From: Microplitis mediator | Taxonomy: Eukaryota > Arthropoda > Insecta > Hymenoptera > Braconidae | Direction: 5' to 3' | DNA: 64,000 nucleotides | Assembly: GCF_029852145.1 (NCBI RefSeq) | Contig: NC_079971.1 | Coordinates: forward strand, 22,567,563 to 22,631,562 | Shown here: positions 35,611 through 50,465 of the stretch, piece by piece | Layout: each line of letters opens with the position of its first letter | Position numbering within the stretch: position 1 is the first letter of the stretch | Notes under the pieces: generated by a model | What the model was told of the DNA's origin: nothing | The model's input: only the letters and a program-made list of their open reading frames with translations | The model's database searches: none | Translations under genes and position numbers: made by a program

Positions 35611-36632
35611 CTATTTGAACGGTTTGTAATAGTATGACGGCGGTTTCGAGACTTCGTAGCGGTTCTTCAATGGCTCGATGCTAACCTTTGCTAGTTTATC
35701 GATGGCCGCATCGATTTGATTTGCCCCTACACGATTCTGGGCAACTTCTTTCAACCTGCATAAAAAAATAAAAATTAATTCAATCGTAATTGGCTTTACA
35801 GTAAAGTACAGCTAAAAACGCGAATGTTGGCAAGAAACGGAATCGAACCGATTCGGACAGGGTGAAGGTTGAGTGACGCATCATCGGAACGAAAACAATA
35901 GACGTGACCTTATTACGTTGTTTCTTATACTTTACATTTTAGCTTCTACAATTCCTTGCATCATAACTTGGAATTTAAGTATTTGGCACCTGTTGAATTA
36001 AAACCGTTAAATCTAAAGTGCGCATAGGCAGATACAGCTCACAACTAGTTAATAATAATAGTTATTGGCGTAACTAGTAGAGTAAGTGATTCATAATGTG
36101 TTAGCACGATGCGTTTAGCACGAGTCGCAGGTGCGCAGGCACGAGGAAAGCGAGTGCATACTGCGCATCGGAGACGAGTGCTAAACACATCGCGCTGACA
36201 TATTATGACTTACCCTACATGTTGCGCCCATAATTTTATTCAACTCATATGCACTATTTACGTTTTATTAATCGCCTAAAAAGCGAAGTCTCAATAGCTG
36301 TTTAGTGACATAGTGAAAAAAACATTCGGCATCACAATATTGGCTACTTAATAGGTAACAACAGGGAATTGTAATTACCCATTATTTAGTAAGAGCTCGA
36401 AAGTTAGTTACGTTTATTTTCATTACGTCACAATGACCGGGATAGTAGACATCTTTATTGCGTTTTGACAAATAATTTTTCACCAGTCGGTAAACGGCTT
36501 TTTAGGGTTTGCATTTTAGGCATGATCAAACGTGAATAGTGCGCATGAGTTGAATAATTATTTATTATTAAATTACCTGTCTCTGTCCTGTTGCGTCCTG
36601 ATGCTTTGACTCCGTTCCCGCATGCCACTCAT
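35611..36632 (-). CDS. 66-residue two-exon protein, copy 1
   Basis: Coding exons 36,577-36,632 (56 bases, phase 2) and 35,611-35,755. The ATG follows an acceptor (TTATTTTCAG) by one base, so the 5' leader is spliced. The protein is hydrophilic and begins M-S-G-M-R-E-R-S. It has a short D-A-A-I-D-K-L-A-K helix in the middle and a tail rich in tyrosine, proline and lysine. There is no signal peptide and no domain I recognise. A paralogue lies at 38,253-38,839 with identical exon lengths, which strongly supports the splice model. A cytoplasmic or nuclear site is inferred from composition. Confidence 0.75.
36066..36229. mobile_element. Foldback element in the intron of the 35,611 gene
   Basis: About 164 bases that fold along their full length: TGGCGTAACTAGTAGAGTAA pairs with its diverged complement at the right end, and inner arms GCGTTTAGCAC and GTGCTAAACAC also pair. 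It is GC-richer than its surroundings. It sits inside the intron of the 66-residue gene. Confidence 0.7.
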
Positions 36633-38252
36633 TCTGAAAATAACATAATACAATCTGTTATAATTTTGAAACACATTAACATTCCAATTCAATAGATAAC
36701 TCTAATGAATAGATGGTCGTACTTGCTAGCCAGATGTTAACGCGAAAAAAAATGTGGAACAATAAACGCGTAGCTAACCACGAGCACTCTAAAGGTTAGC
36801 AAACTTTGATCGCGACCACCGATCTGGAATATGTGGGGACCAATGATATTCGCTAGTAAACAGGTCAGTGGTTTAGTACGAACTGAATAAGTTATCATGA
36901 GCTCCTTATTATATAGGTTTAAAAAAATGGTAATAATAAGCACTATGTATACAACGAACCACTCCTTGATAAGCTTGTATTTATAGAACTACTAAATTGG
37001 TATATTTTTTAATAAGGATAAATTCTGGAATTCCTAATTAAGATAAGAACTGGGAATTCTTATTAAAACTAATGGTAACAAAAAAACTTGTTATCAATTA
37101 CCTTAAACAGGCGCTCATTGTATTAACCGGTTCACGTTTTTAAAATAATAAAGTCTTTTTTAAGCTTGAAACACACTTTGACTTCTGTCCCACTACGCTC
37201 CGTTAGTCAGACTGCCTAGAGAATCTAGATGCGGTGTGATGCTAATACCCTGTCGGCAAGCAACGAATAAATAGTTGTTCTAAAATAGATATTTCACGTA
37301 AGTTTTTTTTCTTATTGCTTTCGATCAGTATTGATCTACGGACCATTTCGCATATTAATAAATCGAATAAGATATGAATGTATAAGTTACTTACCTCGAA
37401 GTTCGTACCACTGAAATAGAAAGTATGAAAGTTATTCAGTATTGTTGATTTGAAACTTTAGGGAATGGCACACTGAATAAATGCATCAACTTTAGCATAG
37501 GAATACTACATTTTGATTGACTTGAAACAGTGCCAAACATTTCTAATAATGATGTCATTTACAATGTTTTTATAACCCGACTTATCTGTAAATTAATTTT
37601 ACGAGCGGAATGTCATTGAAGTCTCTAACTGTTTTGTAATTTAATAATTGGGGTGAAGATTTCAATTACTGTGAGATAACCCCACTAATAAAAATTCAGT
37701 TGGTCATCTTTTAGCAAAAATATTTATACATTTTACTTGGTATTATACTGTTTTGCATATTGATATTTTCGAAGATACCAGACTGTGTCGACTAGGAGAA
37801 ATAGGTTCAGGGTTACTATGAACAATACTATGAGTCGCTCACGGTCTGTGGAGGGGAATGTTACGTCACAGGTCATAAGTCGTAACACCAGTGACTAGTA
37901 AATATGAGGCCAGTATGACAACAGGATTTTCAGATCTAATATTTGGGTGAATCGATAAATACTTATAATAGACCACAGTCCTTGAAACAATGGTATTAAA
38001 ATTCACGAGTTGAGTTTCGATACTTGAGAATAACATTAATCTCAATAGGAAAAATCTTGAAACAGAAATTAAATACTTCAAACTATTGATAAAAAAGTTA
38101 CAAGCACAAAATCAGTGGCATGGCCATTCTAAAACAATTTTGCGTGCTATCTAATAGCCTACAGGTAGGATATAAATAATAGGTACAGCATCATTATTTA
38201 GAAATGATCATTTATTATTATTAATCATGATATAAAATGAAAAAGGAACATT

Positions 38253-38839
38253 CTATTTAGAAGATTTGTATGAGCATGACGGTTTTCGTGACGAATCATA
38301 GGGATTTTTCGATGAGTCCAGACTCAGCTTCGCCAGCCGGTCTGTGACTGCATCGATGTCTCTTTTTTCTTTACATTTACGGGCGATTTCCGAGAATCTG
38401 TGTGATGAGAAAAAGAATTTGGATTTAAATTGTAATTAGAAGAATGGTGAAATCAAACAAAGGAGGCTTACATGAGAGAAAGTAGCACGTTAGTCACAGA
38501 TCACTAAATGAAAGTTAAAAAATTGAAACAATATCAAAACGAAACGTATTGTTAACGATTTGATGTTGAAAAGTGTGCACCCAGAATAGGCTGGTAGGAC
38601 ATCTCGCTCCACGTGTTTGATACAATCACCTGTGGCTCGGGCCGTAAATGCAAATTGAAAAAGGGTCCATTTTTTACTCACTACATCGGATTGTCCATAT
38701 TGGCTTATTTTAGCTATTCGAATGGACTTTGAAATTAAGGCTTTTAAGCAGCGGGTCAAGAAAAAATAAGAATGTTAACTTACTTATCCCTGTCCTCTTT
38801 GGTCCGTATGGCCTTGGTGCGTTCTCTCATACCACTCAT
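38253..38839 (-). CDS. 66-residue two-exon protein, copy 2
   Basis: Coding exons 38,784-38,839 (56 bases, phase 2) and 38,253-38,397. Paralogue of 35,611-36,632 with the same exon lengths. It begins M-S-G-M-R-E-R-T, keeps D-R-L-A-K-L-S-L-D in the middle and has a serine- and lysine-rich tail. Identity is roughly half by eye, spread through both exons. Function unknown. Confidence 0.75.
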
Positions 38840-39845
38840 CCTAAATAAACGAGAAATCCTAATTATGGTTTTTGAACACTTAATAATCTTATAAAACGTA
38901 TTGCTAAAACTTGAGAATCTTCGTAATCATAAAACAATAACGACGGTACTACTTACGTGTAGTCTTAAAGTTTACTTCCACTTGTCACTGACTGTTGATC
39001 TAGAATAAAGGAACTTAGTAATTCAGACTTGCGAATAGGTCTGTGGCTAAGGACGTAATGAAGAAATTACAGAATCCACATCATATAAGAATAAAAGAAG
39101 GTAATAAATCCGCAGTAGCAGCGACTCAATAACTGATAAGCTTTGACCTGTGGAGGTAATAAATTATTTTACTTCTCCGATAAGAGCTGAACCAGGAAAA
39201 CATCTTAAAAATGCGGACTGAAAATGCGAAATGCAAAAACGGTAGTAACAAGATATCTTTTATAATATTCTGTATACAATCACTCCCTTTGTTTATGAGA
39301 TCTCGTTCATAGTGTAAGTGAATTTTAAAAATAACTCATAACTGATTTTGTGAAGATCTAGACTACGGTCTATGTTCGCGCATAAGTTGCTTCCATCTTT
39401 AATTTCTCTTGAAAAACCAAATTCCGAAACATACGAAAATAGTTTGTTACGTAATGACTGGGGATGTGGATAATTGCTTGTTCGGGACTTGATTGATTGT
39501 GTATAGAGAGAACTCGTTCTAGGGAACAAGGTCAGACTGCGTCATCGCATTTTTTTGAAGCGGTTTAATGACTAATACAGGAAACTGGTACCACAAGTGG
39601 ACCTTTCAAACTCGCTCTGATTAAAGTCGCTCTATTTTCTCGGATAGGAGGGATGTAGGTCTACAGAGGTATGGATTCGCGGTGGTTGTGGTTAACTCCT
39701 ACATGCTAATTGACTGCGTTCTTTAAATACACATCTAGGAAATATCCGACTTTGGTCGCTAGATTAGATTTTAGACTAGGACTATCATCCGAGAAAAGAT
39801 CGTGGTTGAGCATCGCGTGTATACCAGAAATCGGTGAGGAAATAG

Positions 39846-39901
39846 TTCCGGAAGAAGTGACCATTGAGAGAAACCGGCTTCAAAACCAGTAACTTCTTTA
39901 T
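39846..39901 (+). other. Right copy of the 56-bp direct repeat
   Basis: Partner of 29,895-29,950, same orientation, core at 39,869-39,887. See that entry for the reading as a segment junction. Confidence 0.45.
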
Positions 39902-41100
39902 ATTAAGTTGATATACATAATTGCTAATTGATTATCAGCTACTGGATGTTATTGGCACAAACATTCGAAATTAAGAAATTAAATTCTAATCAAATGAACA
40001 AAAGAAAACAACTTTGATAGCTGCTCACCTTGAACCGGGTTAGCCCGACTGAGCCCAACTGAGCCAACACAGCGGAATTAGGGCCTCTCGATAACATAAT
40101 CTTTTTTTTTTTTTACAAAACGGGAATTGAATCAAAATTCGTTTTGTAAAGCTATCGAGGTCAATCCAAAATATTTGTACCTGGAATTTGAATAACACAT
40201 ATATAGTTTTGTCACTATTAGCATGTAATACTAACTGATTTGTATTCATACTAAAAGCGGCGTGAGCTTACAACAGAATTAGTAGTACATGCACATTAAA
40301 AACATGCGTGATAATGGTTTTTATGATCGATAAGATTTACGAGTGTACATTAAAGACACTTGCTTTGAATCCTTATCGGTTATTTGATTATTGTCGAATT
40401 CGTTGAAATTAATAACGAAATTAATGACGATTGAATTTTAATTTTTTATTTTTTTTTAAAAGACGTTCCGCGAATAACAAATACATATGTCCCTTAGGAG
40501 TGACTTGCTTAATGTTTTCACCACGTATAATGCAAATAGAAACTTTCTTGATAACGAGCGTTCCTAGTACCGATTATTCAAAACCCCATACAAATTGTTC
40601 AGAACTTTGGCGTAATCCGACTAGTAGTGATTGCCAACCAGAAAATTTCTAATACGACATAAGGAAGACCAGAAAAAGATCTTGTACTTCTGATGACATT
40701 TTCACAATTTTTTTTAGCGGATAACGTCATCATATTATTACTGCATCTGGAAACTTAGTTCAGTATTTCGATTCACTATTCAAAAAGCTATGAGATTATT
40801 CAATCAATGTCGTGTGATTTGAAGATTACGTCTGTTTATCACATAGCTTGATCCGCTTATGATATTTTTGCATTTCTACTGGAGTCTTTGAGCAATTCCA
40901 TACGAAAAATATATCCGGGAATTTATGCGCGCAAGATAGCATACAGACAACAATAAGATATAAGCTGAATATATAATATTTTGAAGGGATATATATTTTT
41001 CGATGCAGGATGATGAAATAAGTCAAGTTAACTCATGAATTATGATATTTTCATGGAAATTGATACTTTCGAATCATATTATTAAATTAGTTTTTCTAAA
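39902..41100. other. Gene-free spacer
   Basis: No gene seen. It ends at the left arm of a TA hairpin near 41,115 (ATTAGTCAAAGGATAAGGGGG). Confidence 0.4.
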
Positions 41101-42973
41101 TATTCGTTCTTCTATTAGTCAAAGGATAAGGGGGTATATATATATATATGTATGTTGTATAGACGTTTGTGTGACATTTTCAGTTATATTTTATTACGCT
41201 TGTGTGACTTTAATACCTTTCTGTGACGTTACACAAAGGTTTTTATATTATACATTACGCTTGTGTGACGGTCACATAAGGGTATAGTGCACAAAATATT
41301 ATTTACTATCATTTATACCTTGCTGTGACACACGTTACTGATAGTCAAACCTTGTGAAGCAAAATTTCTAATGAACTTATGAATGTGAAATACCTTATTT
41401 TGATTCATTAGACTACGATAAATTAACAAATTTTTTCCAAAAGAGAAACAACTTTTTGAAGAACAGCTCCAAGGATTTTTAAGGCTTAAAGATCTAAATA
41501 AAATATTGCATTTATGATGTGTAAAGATTGATGATAGGAGATTGATAATATTCTTGGTCAACTGTTTGAAATTTGATAAGATTAATAAGAATCGAGATTG
41601 TACAAAATTTTAATAATTGTTCAATTGATCTGCGACGATTTCAGTTTATCTGCAGTACATTTTTCGCAGTTTGCGATAGAGGTAGAAAAAAAAACTAAAA
41701 GCCCTTTGAACTTGCGAATCAGTATCCAAACTTTCCAGAGAAAGCATTGATAATTTTGATCTCAACACATAAGAAAAATTATCTTGAGTCAAGAAAACAT
41801 TTCGGAAGACAAACGTTTTCAGGAACCAAGTCAAGATTTTCTTGAGCCACGAGAATTTGTCTTGGTTAAAAAAAATTCGTCGTGGTCGGAGAAGATTTCT
41901 ATTTTATTTGAGAAAGTTTAGGTTTTCAAAAAAATTTTCTCGAATGAAGAATATTTACCTTCAGTCGAGAATTTTTTTTTCTGTGCATGAGCTGGAGAAA
42001 AGTATCAATTTATACTTCATAATAAAACTAGAGAACATAATCGATGTGTAAACAAATGATTTTCCAATTTTTGTTTATGCTTATGCTTGATGAACTCAAT
42101 ATATTCAGACGGAAATCAGAAGAAGTGATTAAAATAGAGTCAAATAAATTTTCAGTTAGATCAGACGGTAAATTTGTTGAACCTTCGAAAAAAATGTGAA
42201 AGAGATTTTCAGTTATATTTTATTACGCTTGTGTGACTTTGATACCTTTCTGTGACGTTACACCCAGGTTTTTATATATACAGGTTTTTATATTATACAT
42301 AACGCTTGTGTGACGGTCACAGAAAAGTAGAGTGTACAAAATATTATTAACTATCAATTGTACCTTACTGTGACACACCTTATTGTTCGTTAAGCCTTGT
42401 GAAACAAAATCTTTAAAGACTTGATGAATGTGAAATAATTCATTTCGATTCATTAGACATCGAGAAATTAATGAAAGTATTTGACAAGAGAAATATCTTG
42501 TTAAAGAATAGCTCTGAAAATTTTTAAAATCAAAGGATTAAAATAAAACATTGCATCCAGGGTTTTTTGTTCGTTGAAATATTGATAATTGTAGATGAAT
42601 ATTCTTGCTAAACTAATTAAAATTTGATAAGATTAATTTGAATTGAAAATGTAGGGAATTCGCGATGAGGGTAGAAAAGGAACCTAATAACACTTCGAAC
42701 TTCCAAATCAGCATCTAAACTTTCTAGAGAAAACATTGATAATTTTGATCTCTATACAGAAAAAAAAAATTATCTTGAGTCAAGAAAATATTTTGGAAGA
42801 CAAACGTTTTCAGGAACCAAGTCAAGATTTTCTTAAGCCAAGAGAATTTGTCTTGGTTATTAAAAAATATTCGTCATAGTCGGAGAAGATTTCTACTTTA
42901 TGTGAGGAAATTTAGGTTTTCAGAAAAATTTTCTTGAATCAAGAATATAATATTGACCTTCAGTGGAGAATTT

Positions 42974-44279
<1,306 letters not shown>

Positions 44280-45834
44280 TTTTTTTTTCTGCGTATGAGC
44301 TGGAGAAAAGTATCGATTTATACTTCATTATAAAAATTAGAGAACATAATCGATGTGTAAACAAATGATTTTACAATTTATGTTTATGATTATGCTTGAT
44401 GAACTCAATATATTCAGACGGAAATCAGAAGAAGTGATTAAAATAGAGTCAAATAAATTTTCAGTTAGATCAGACGGTAAATTTGTTGAACCTTCGAAAA
44501 AAATGTGAAAGAGATTTTCAGTTATATTTTATTACGCTTGTGTGACTTTGATACCTTTCTGTGACGTTACACCCAGGTTTTTATATATACAGGTTTTTAT
44601 ATTATACATAACGCTTGTGTGACGGTCACAGAAAAGTAGAGTGTACAAAATATTATTAACTATCAATTGTACCTTACTGTGACACACCTTATTGTTCGTT
44701 AAGCCTTGTGAAACAAAATCTTTAAAGACTTGATGAATGTGAAATAATTCATTTCGATTCATTAGACATCGAGAAATTAATAAAATTATTTGACAAGAGA
44801 AATATCTTCATAAAGAACAGATTTGAAAATTTTTTAAATTAAAAGATTAAAATAAAACATTGAATCCATGGTTTTTTGTTCGTTGAACTAATTAAAATTT
44901 GATAAGATTAATCAGAATTGAAATTGTAGAGAATTTAAATTGTAGTTCAATTATTTTGCGACGATTTCAGTTTATCTGCAGTACATTTATCGGAATTTCT
45001 TTTAAGGTTGGGAAAAAAATTTTAAACTGGTTGAACTTACGAATCAAAACTTTCCACAGAAAATGTTAATAATTTCAATCTTTTTGAGCTCGAATAAAGT
45101 AATTAAGTAATTTCTGACAAAATCGTACTAATTTATTGCAGACGAATGTTTCATAGATTAGCGAGAGTTTTGATCGACAAGCTGGCAAATTTCTGAATAA
45201 CAGAATGTGTCATTGCCTCATTAAACTAGAACTTACAGCTAAACTATTAAGTTTCCGAGCAATGTTATTGAAAACTTTTGAATAGACAACATAATTTCTG
45301 ACAAAATTGTACGAATTTATTTTAGAAGTATCGATCATAATTTAGCGACTATTCTGATTGTCAAGCTGGCGGATTTTCAAATAACTGAGTGTTTCCTCGA
45401 ATTTTCGTATTACCTCATTCAACTGAAAATTACAGGCACATTATCGGGTTCACGCGCAATATTATCGGAAATTTTTATACAGACGAAATAAATTCTGACA
45501 AAAATTGTACTAATTTAATGTAGACGTACCTCTCATAGTCTAGCGAGAAGTTTGATTGACAAGCTGGCAAATTTTTTTAAATAACTGAATTTTTCATTAC
45601 CTCATAAGACTAAAAAGTACAGCTAAACTATTGAGTTTACAAGCAATGATATCAGAAACTTTTATATAGACAATGAACTTTCAAAAAAAATCGAACTGAT
45701 TTATTGTAGCGGTATCTATCATAGTTTAGCGAGAACTTTAATTGAAAAACGAGCAACTAATATATTCTTTTCTACGTAAAGATGCTTTTCTATGTAAAGA
45801 TGAGAATTTAACATGTGCGACTGGAGAAAGAATT

Positions 45835-46308
45835 GAAAAAAAATTTTTTTTTGTTTTTTTTTAAATTTCTCAAAAACGGCTAGATAAATCAATTTCAAAA
45901 TTTGATCAGCTTTAGAACTTGATAAAACACGTCGATTGCTGCCTCAATCGTCTTAATCGGTCCATTCGTTTACGAGATATCGTTGATTAAAAAAATAGTG
46001 AAAAACGTTTTTATTCGGATATCTACATAAAAATTGAATCATTCGATTTCAAAATCTAATCAGCTCTAGAACTTAATAAAACGCGTCGATTGCCGCCTCA
46101 ACCATCAAAATCAATTAATTCGTTCGCGAGATATCGTGGGAGAAAGAAATGCTAAAAAATGTTTTTTTAGAAAACAATGGCATACAAAAGTATTTTCGAG
46201 CTCTAAGAGTTCGAAAATATATTCACAATAATGTTTTCGAGTTCAAGGAGCTTGAAAACAGCGGGAAGTTTTAGGGCTGGCCCGCAGGGTTATCCGATAG
46301 ACCGATTT
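45835..46308 (+). mobile_element. TTAACTTCCCGC element, truncated copy
   Basis: Right part only: it matches the ATCAGCTTTAGAAC and GAGATATCG segments of the full copies and ends GCGGGAAGTTTTAGGGCTGG with CCCGCAGGGT. The left end and GT run are missing. Confidence 0.55.
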
Positions 46309-46516
46309 TTTTTTCTTTAATTACTGTGAAAAAAATTGTTAAAAATGATGATAAAAAATTATGGTGAAGTTTGAGCTCCTAATATTAATAAAAAGAGATG
46401 CCTCTTCATGATTTTTATATCATTTAAATGACTTAGGAAAAAAAATTTTAAGTTTGGAACTGTATACCTCGGCCCTGGCTTATATATGTACAGATATATT
46501 TAGAATATAGTTTTGT

Positions 46517-47061
46517 AGGAAATTGAACGCTCTACAAAATGAGTCTCTTATCATTTTTTGATAAATCCATCTGTTCAAAAGTTATTGGAGCTCTAGGTCA
46601 AATTATCGTAAATTTCTAGACCTTTTTACATGTCCGGCGAAACTATTAGACTTATCACAAAACTTCAGAGGATCTTTTTTGTAGACAATTTCATCCCCTA
46701 TAAATGATTTCCAGTCAAGTTTTTTCAAATTCCACATTGTTTCCTAGTTATTTCCATTTCAATATCGAGTTCTTGAGATCGACCCAAACACCATTTTTTT
46801 CAAGAGCTTTACATTAAAATAATAATAACTAGAAAACAATGTAGATTTTCAAAATACTTTTCTGGCGACAATTTGTAAGAAATAAAATTGTCTACAAAAA
46901 AGGTCCCATAACATTTTACGATAAGTCTGACAGTTTCGCCGAAAAAGTTGAATAGTGGTAAAATTTGCTATGAATCAAACTTTGGCCTTGAATAACTTTT
47001 AAAAATTCAAATTTATCGAAAAATAATAATATACCTTTTTTGTAAAGCGTTCAATTTCCTT
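46517..47061. repeat. 545-bp imperfect inverted repeat
   Basis: Starts GGAAATTGAACGCTCTACAA and ends with its complement at GCGTTCAATTTCC. Inner landmarks also pair in order: GGCGAAACTATTAGACTTAT against its complement near 46,930, TTTTTTGTAGACAATTT against AAATTGTCTACAAAAAA near 46,890, and CATTGTTTCCTAGTTATT against its complement near 46,835. Probably a foldback transposon. Confidence 0.7.
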
Positions 47062-48418
47062 AAAAAAATGTTCTTCAATTTTACGGATGCTTTGATTTTC
47101 TAATGCGTGATAAAATTCCACTCAAAAAAAAAAATCCCATGTTAATCAAATAGGTAATAGACAATCGCGATTAGGCAACCATTCATATTAATAATTAAGA
47201 GCTGTCATTTTAACAGGATCATTTTTCCGTAATTTTAATCAATATTTTCAGAGTATTTTAAAAAAAAAACTAGTCGATGTTTTTGTATAGTCTAGTGTAT
47301 AATTTCCCACTCCGTAATTGATTTTTTTTCTCTTTAGGTTGTTACATTTATAACGTTAGTGATAGATTTTTTAAGTATATAACTTTTTCTGCTGACATAT
47401 ATCCTGCCATTTCTAACTTATTTATCGTTTGAGGAATGTAATTTCCAACAATTGTCAAAAAAATCGAAGAAAAAAAAAAATTGAAACTTTTTTTTTGTGT
47501 TCTAAATTTTTTTTTTGACATTTTTTGGAAATTTTTTATTTTTTTTGTCATTTCTTTGCATTTTCCGAGTCACCAATGCAAAAATTTGAGAAAAGTCCAG
47601 AAAAAATAATTTTTTCACTTTGATTATGATTACAAAATTAAAGGAACAAAACTTGCTCCTTTAATTGTTTAGCAAAACTTTGATCGATGATTCTCAAAAA
47701 ACGGTTCGATAGATCAATTTCAAAATTTACAGGGGTCTTGGGGGTACATTAAGCTAAAAAAGTCCCTGGCAACATTATTTTTTTTTCGATATTTTTCGAG
47801 TAGCGGTTATTTTACTAAAAAACCAAAAAAAGTCATTTTTTTGTACTTACTTCTAATGGATGTTAAAAATAAAAAAAATTTTGTTTTTCAAAAAATGATG
47901 ACAGGGTCTTGTAGGGAATTTATTCAAGTTTTCAACGCCGCCCTTTAACTTTCTGTGCAAACATTAGTACCTGAAATATCGATGATCAAAGCCAAAAGGA
48001 TCATTTTCTGTTTGAAGGCTGATATCTCTGCGACAAAACGTCCTACGAGGTTAAACAAAAAACCAAATTGAAGCTGAATAAATTTGCTAAACAAGCTATG
48101 AATTTGTTTAGTGAAAAGAATTTTTCTGCGGTCCGTGGGCTCTTCGGAAAAAAACAAAAATAATTTAGAAATTTTTGTCTCGCGGTATTTCTCATCTTGG
48201 CGCAATAACCGGAGCTTTTAAAAAATTTTGAAAAAAATGCACCAAAACTAGAGATTTTAAGCTACAAAATGATTTTTCTAAAATCTCGATACGATTATTT
48301 TTCACCAAGTTACAGCCTTCCAAAAATCACTAAAAAATTTATAAAATTTTTCTGCTCCTTTAATTTTTTGCATTAGTGTATATAACAAATATATTGTTTA
48401 TCGAAATTTTATATATTT
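47062..48418. other. Gene-free AT-rich repeat DNA
   Basis: Homopolymer-rich sequence without a supported gene. The minus-strand frames here begin without ATG or are low complexity. Confidence 0.4.
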
Positions 48419-48597
48419 TTAACTTCCCGCTAAGAAAATTGAAAATTTTCAAAAATTCGGGAAGTTATTGGTTTCGGTCCGATTTACGAAAATCGAATTT
48501 TCATCAGATGTCGACGTTTTGAAATCCTAGGAAGCTATTCTGACTGTTTTTAGAATGATGTTCGAGTGTCTGTACGTATGTATGTGTGCGCGCGCGC

Positions 48598-48628
<31 letters not shown>

Positions 48629-48631
48629 TGT

Positions 48632-49166
48632 GGATTCCGTCACTCGTTATTCGAAGACATTAAATCCGCGACAAAATATCCGCAACAAAATATCCGAAGA
48701 CATTTTATCCGATAGACAAAATATCCCCGGACTAAATACTCAATAGATAAAACATCCCCGACAAAATATCTTATAATATAAATAGTACGGTACTCTTTTA
48801 TCAGAAATGTTTAATATATTTTCACATAAAATTTGAGTGTGAAATATTAAAAATAGATTAACACATATGCTTGAAATCGTATGGTGCCCTTTTTTCACAG
48901 ATTTTGGGTGGGTATTATTTTGGAAATAGGTCAATACATATGCTTGGAATGGTACAGTACCCGTTTATCGAAAACCATGAATTATTTTCCACTGAAAATA
49001 TATTTTTCTGAATAAGATTTATCGACAGGATATTTTGTCACGGATTTTTTGTCTCTTGAATATTTAGTCCAAGGACATTTTGTCTATCGGATAAAATATC
49101 TTCGGATTTCATGTCGCGGATTTGACGTCGCGGATCTATTGTCCACGGATTACGATTCGTGTCACC

Positions 49167-49168
<2 letters not shown>
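48632..49168. mobile_element. Foldback nested in a GT microsatellite
   Basis: Left half carries CCGTCACTCGTTATTCG, CGACAAAATATCCG and ACATTTTATCCGATAGACAA. The right half has their complements in reverse order, ending TTACGATTCGTGTCACCG. GT runs flank both sides, so it jumped into the microsatellite of the older element. Confidence 0.7.

Positions 49169-49239
<71 letters not shown>
49169..49239 (+). repeat. (GT)n microsatellite
   Basis: About 70 bases of GT, the right half of the split microsatellite. Confidence 0.9.
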
Positions 49240-49240
<1 letters not shown>

Positions 49241-50211
49241 CCAGTCTATAACTTTTTAATTAATCGAAAGAGCTTGTTGGCCATCAAATTTTCTAAAAAT
49301 TTCAGATCATTAGATCAAGTAGACTCGAAAATATTGGCGAATTACGAATAATAACAAATTTTTTTTTTAGTTTTTTATTGATTTCTCAGAAACGACTTGA
49401 ACGATCGACTTCAAAATCTAATCAGCTTTAGAACTTTATAAGCCTCGTCGAATGCGACCGCAACCATCTCAATCGGTTTATTTGTTCGAGAGATATCGTT
49501 GGAGTAAGAAATGGTAAAAAACGTTTTTTTTCGATTATCTTTGAAGTGACTCATCCGATCAATTTCAAAATCTAATCAGCTTTAGAATTTAATAAAACGA
49601 GTCGATTGTCACCTTAACTATCACAATCCGATAATTCGTCCAAGAGTTTTCGTGGGAGAAAGAAATGGTAAGAAACGGTTTTTTGCGAATATATCTTTAA
49701 AACAACTGAACTAAATAACTCCAAAATCTGATCAGCTTTAGAATTTATTAAGACGCGTCAATTGCCACCTTAACCATCAAAATCGAGTCATTTGTCTAAG
49801 AGATATCGTGGAAGAAAGAAACGATGAAAAACAGTTTTTTGCCAATATCTTTGAAAAAACCGAACTAAACAATCCCAAAATCTGATCAGCTGGGAGAAAG
49901 AAATGCTAAAAAGCGGTTTTTTTCAAAAACAATGGCATACAAAAGTATTTTGGAGCTCGAAGAGCTTGATAATGTATTCACAACAATGTTTTTGAGCTCC
50001 TCGAGCTTGAAAACAGCGGGAAGTTTTAGGGCTGGCTCGCAGGGTCAACCGATTAACAGATTTTTTATACATAATTTATATATATTTATATATTTTTTAT
50101 GTATTTCTTTTCATATGAAAAATATATTTTTTCATATTTTAACTTATATTTTTTTTATAAATTTTTTTCATGGGAGATATCTTTGTATATTATCTATGTG
50201 ACGTACCGATC

Positions 50212-50246
50212 TGTGACTTATATATATAGTATACATATAAGTCACA
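50212..50246. repeat. Perfectly placed 35-bp palindrome with TGTGAC ends
   Basis: TGTGACTTATAT and ATATAAGTCACA surround a short AT core. The ends match the GTGTGAC motifs of the 41-45 kb units. Confidence 0.6.
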
Positions 50247-50388
50247 CAAGGGACTATATAATAGTTAATTCGATATCCTGTCAAAAGTCCTGTCTAGAAA
50301 CAAAAATCCTTGAAGGACGAAAAAATATGCAGTTTTGAGGATACATATAGCAAACAAAAACGGGGGGTCACACAAAGGTCTATTCAAC

Positions 50389-50389
<1 letters not shown>

Positions 50390-50442
<53 letters not shown>

Positions 50443-50465
50443 CCCCTGTGTTATAACTAATAAAA
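50390..50465. repeat. (TA)n hairpin
   Basis: TA run ending TATTCCCCCTGTGTTATAAC-TAATAA, with GGGGGGTCACACAAAGG to the left. Third complete example of the TA and C-run design. Confidence 0.6.

Larger units (their letters stand above)
48419..50060 (+). mobile_element. TTAACTTCCCGC element, copy 2, interrupted
   Basis: Same ends as 42,974-44,279 (AACTTCCCGCTAAGAAAAT and CAGCGGGAAGTTTTAGGGCT). Its GT run is split by a nested foldback at 48,632-49,168, and part of the AATCTGATCAGCT segment is repeated internally. Confidence 0.65.

Noticed and set aside
39710..39892. 60-residue frame overlapping the right direct repeat
   Set aside because: Starts at TTG, and the matching left repeat at 29,895 does not preserve the frame.
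42223..42453. 76-residue minus-strand frame identical to 44,532-44,762
   Set aside because: The two are parts of a recent DNA duplication; there is no ATG context, domain or codon pattern.
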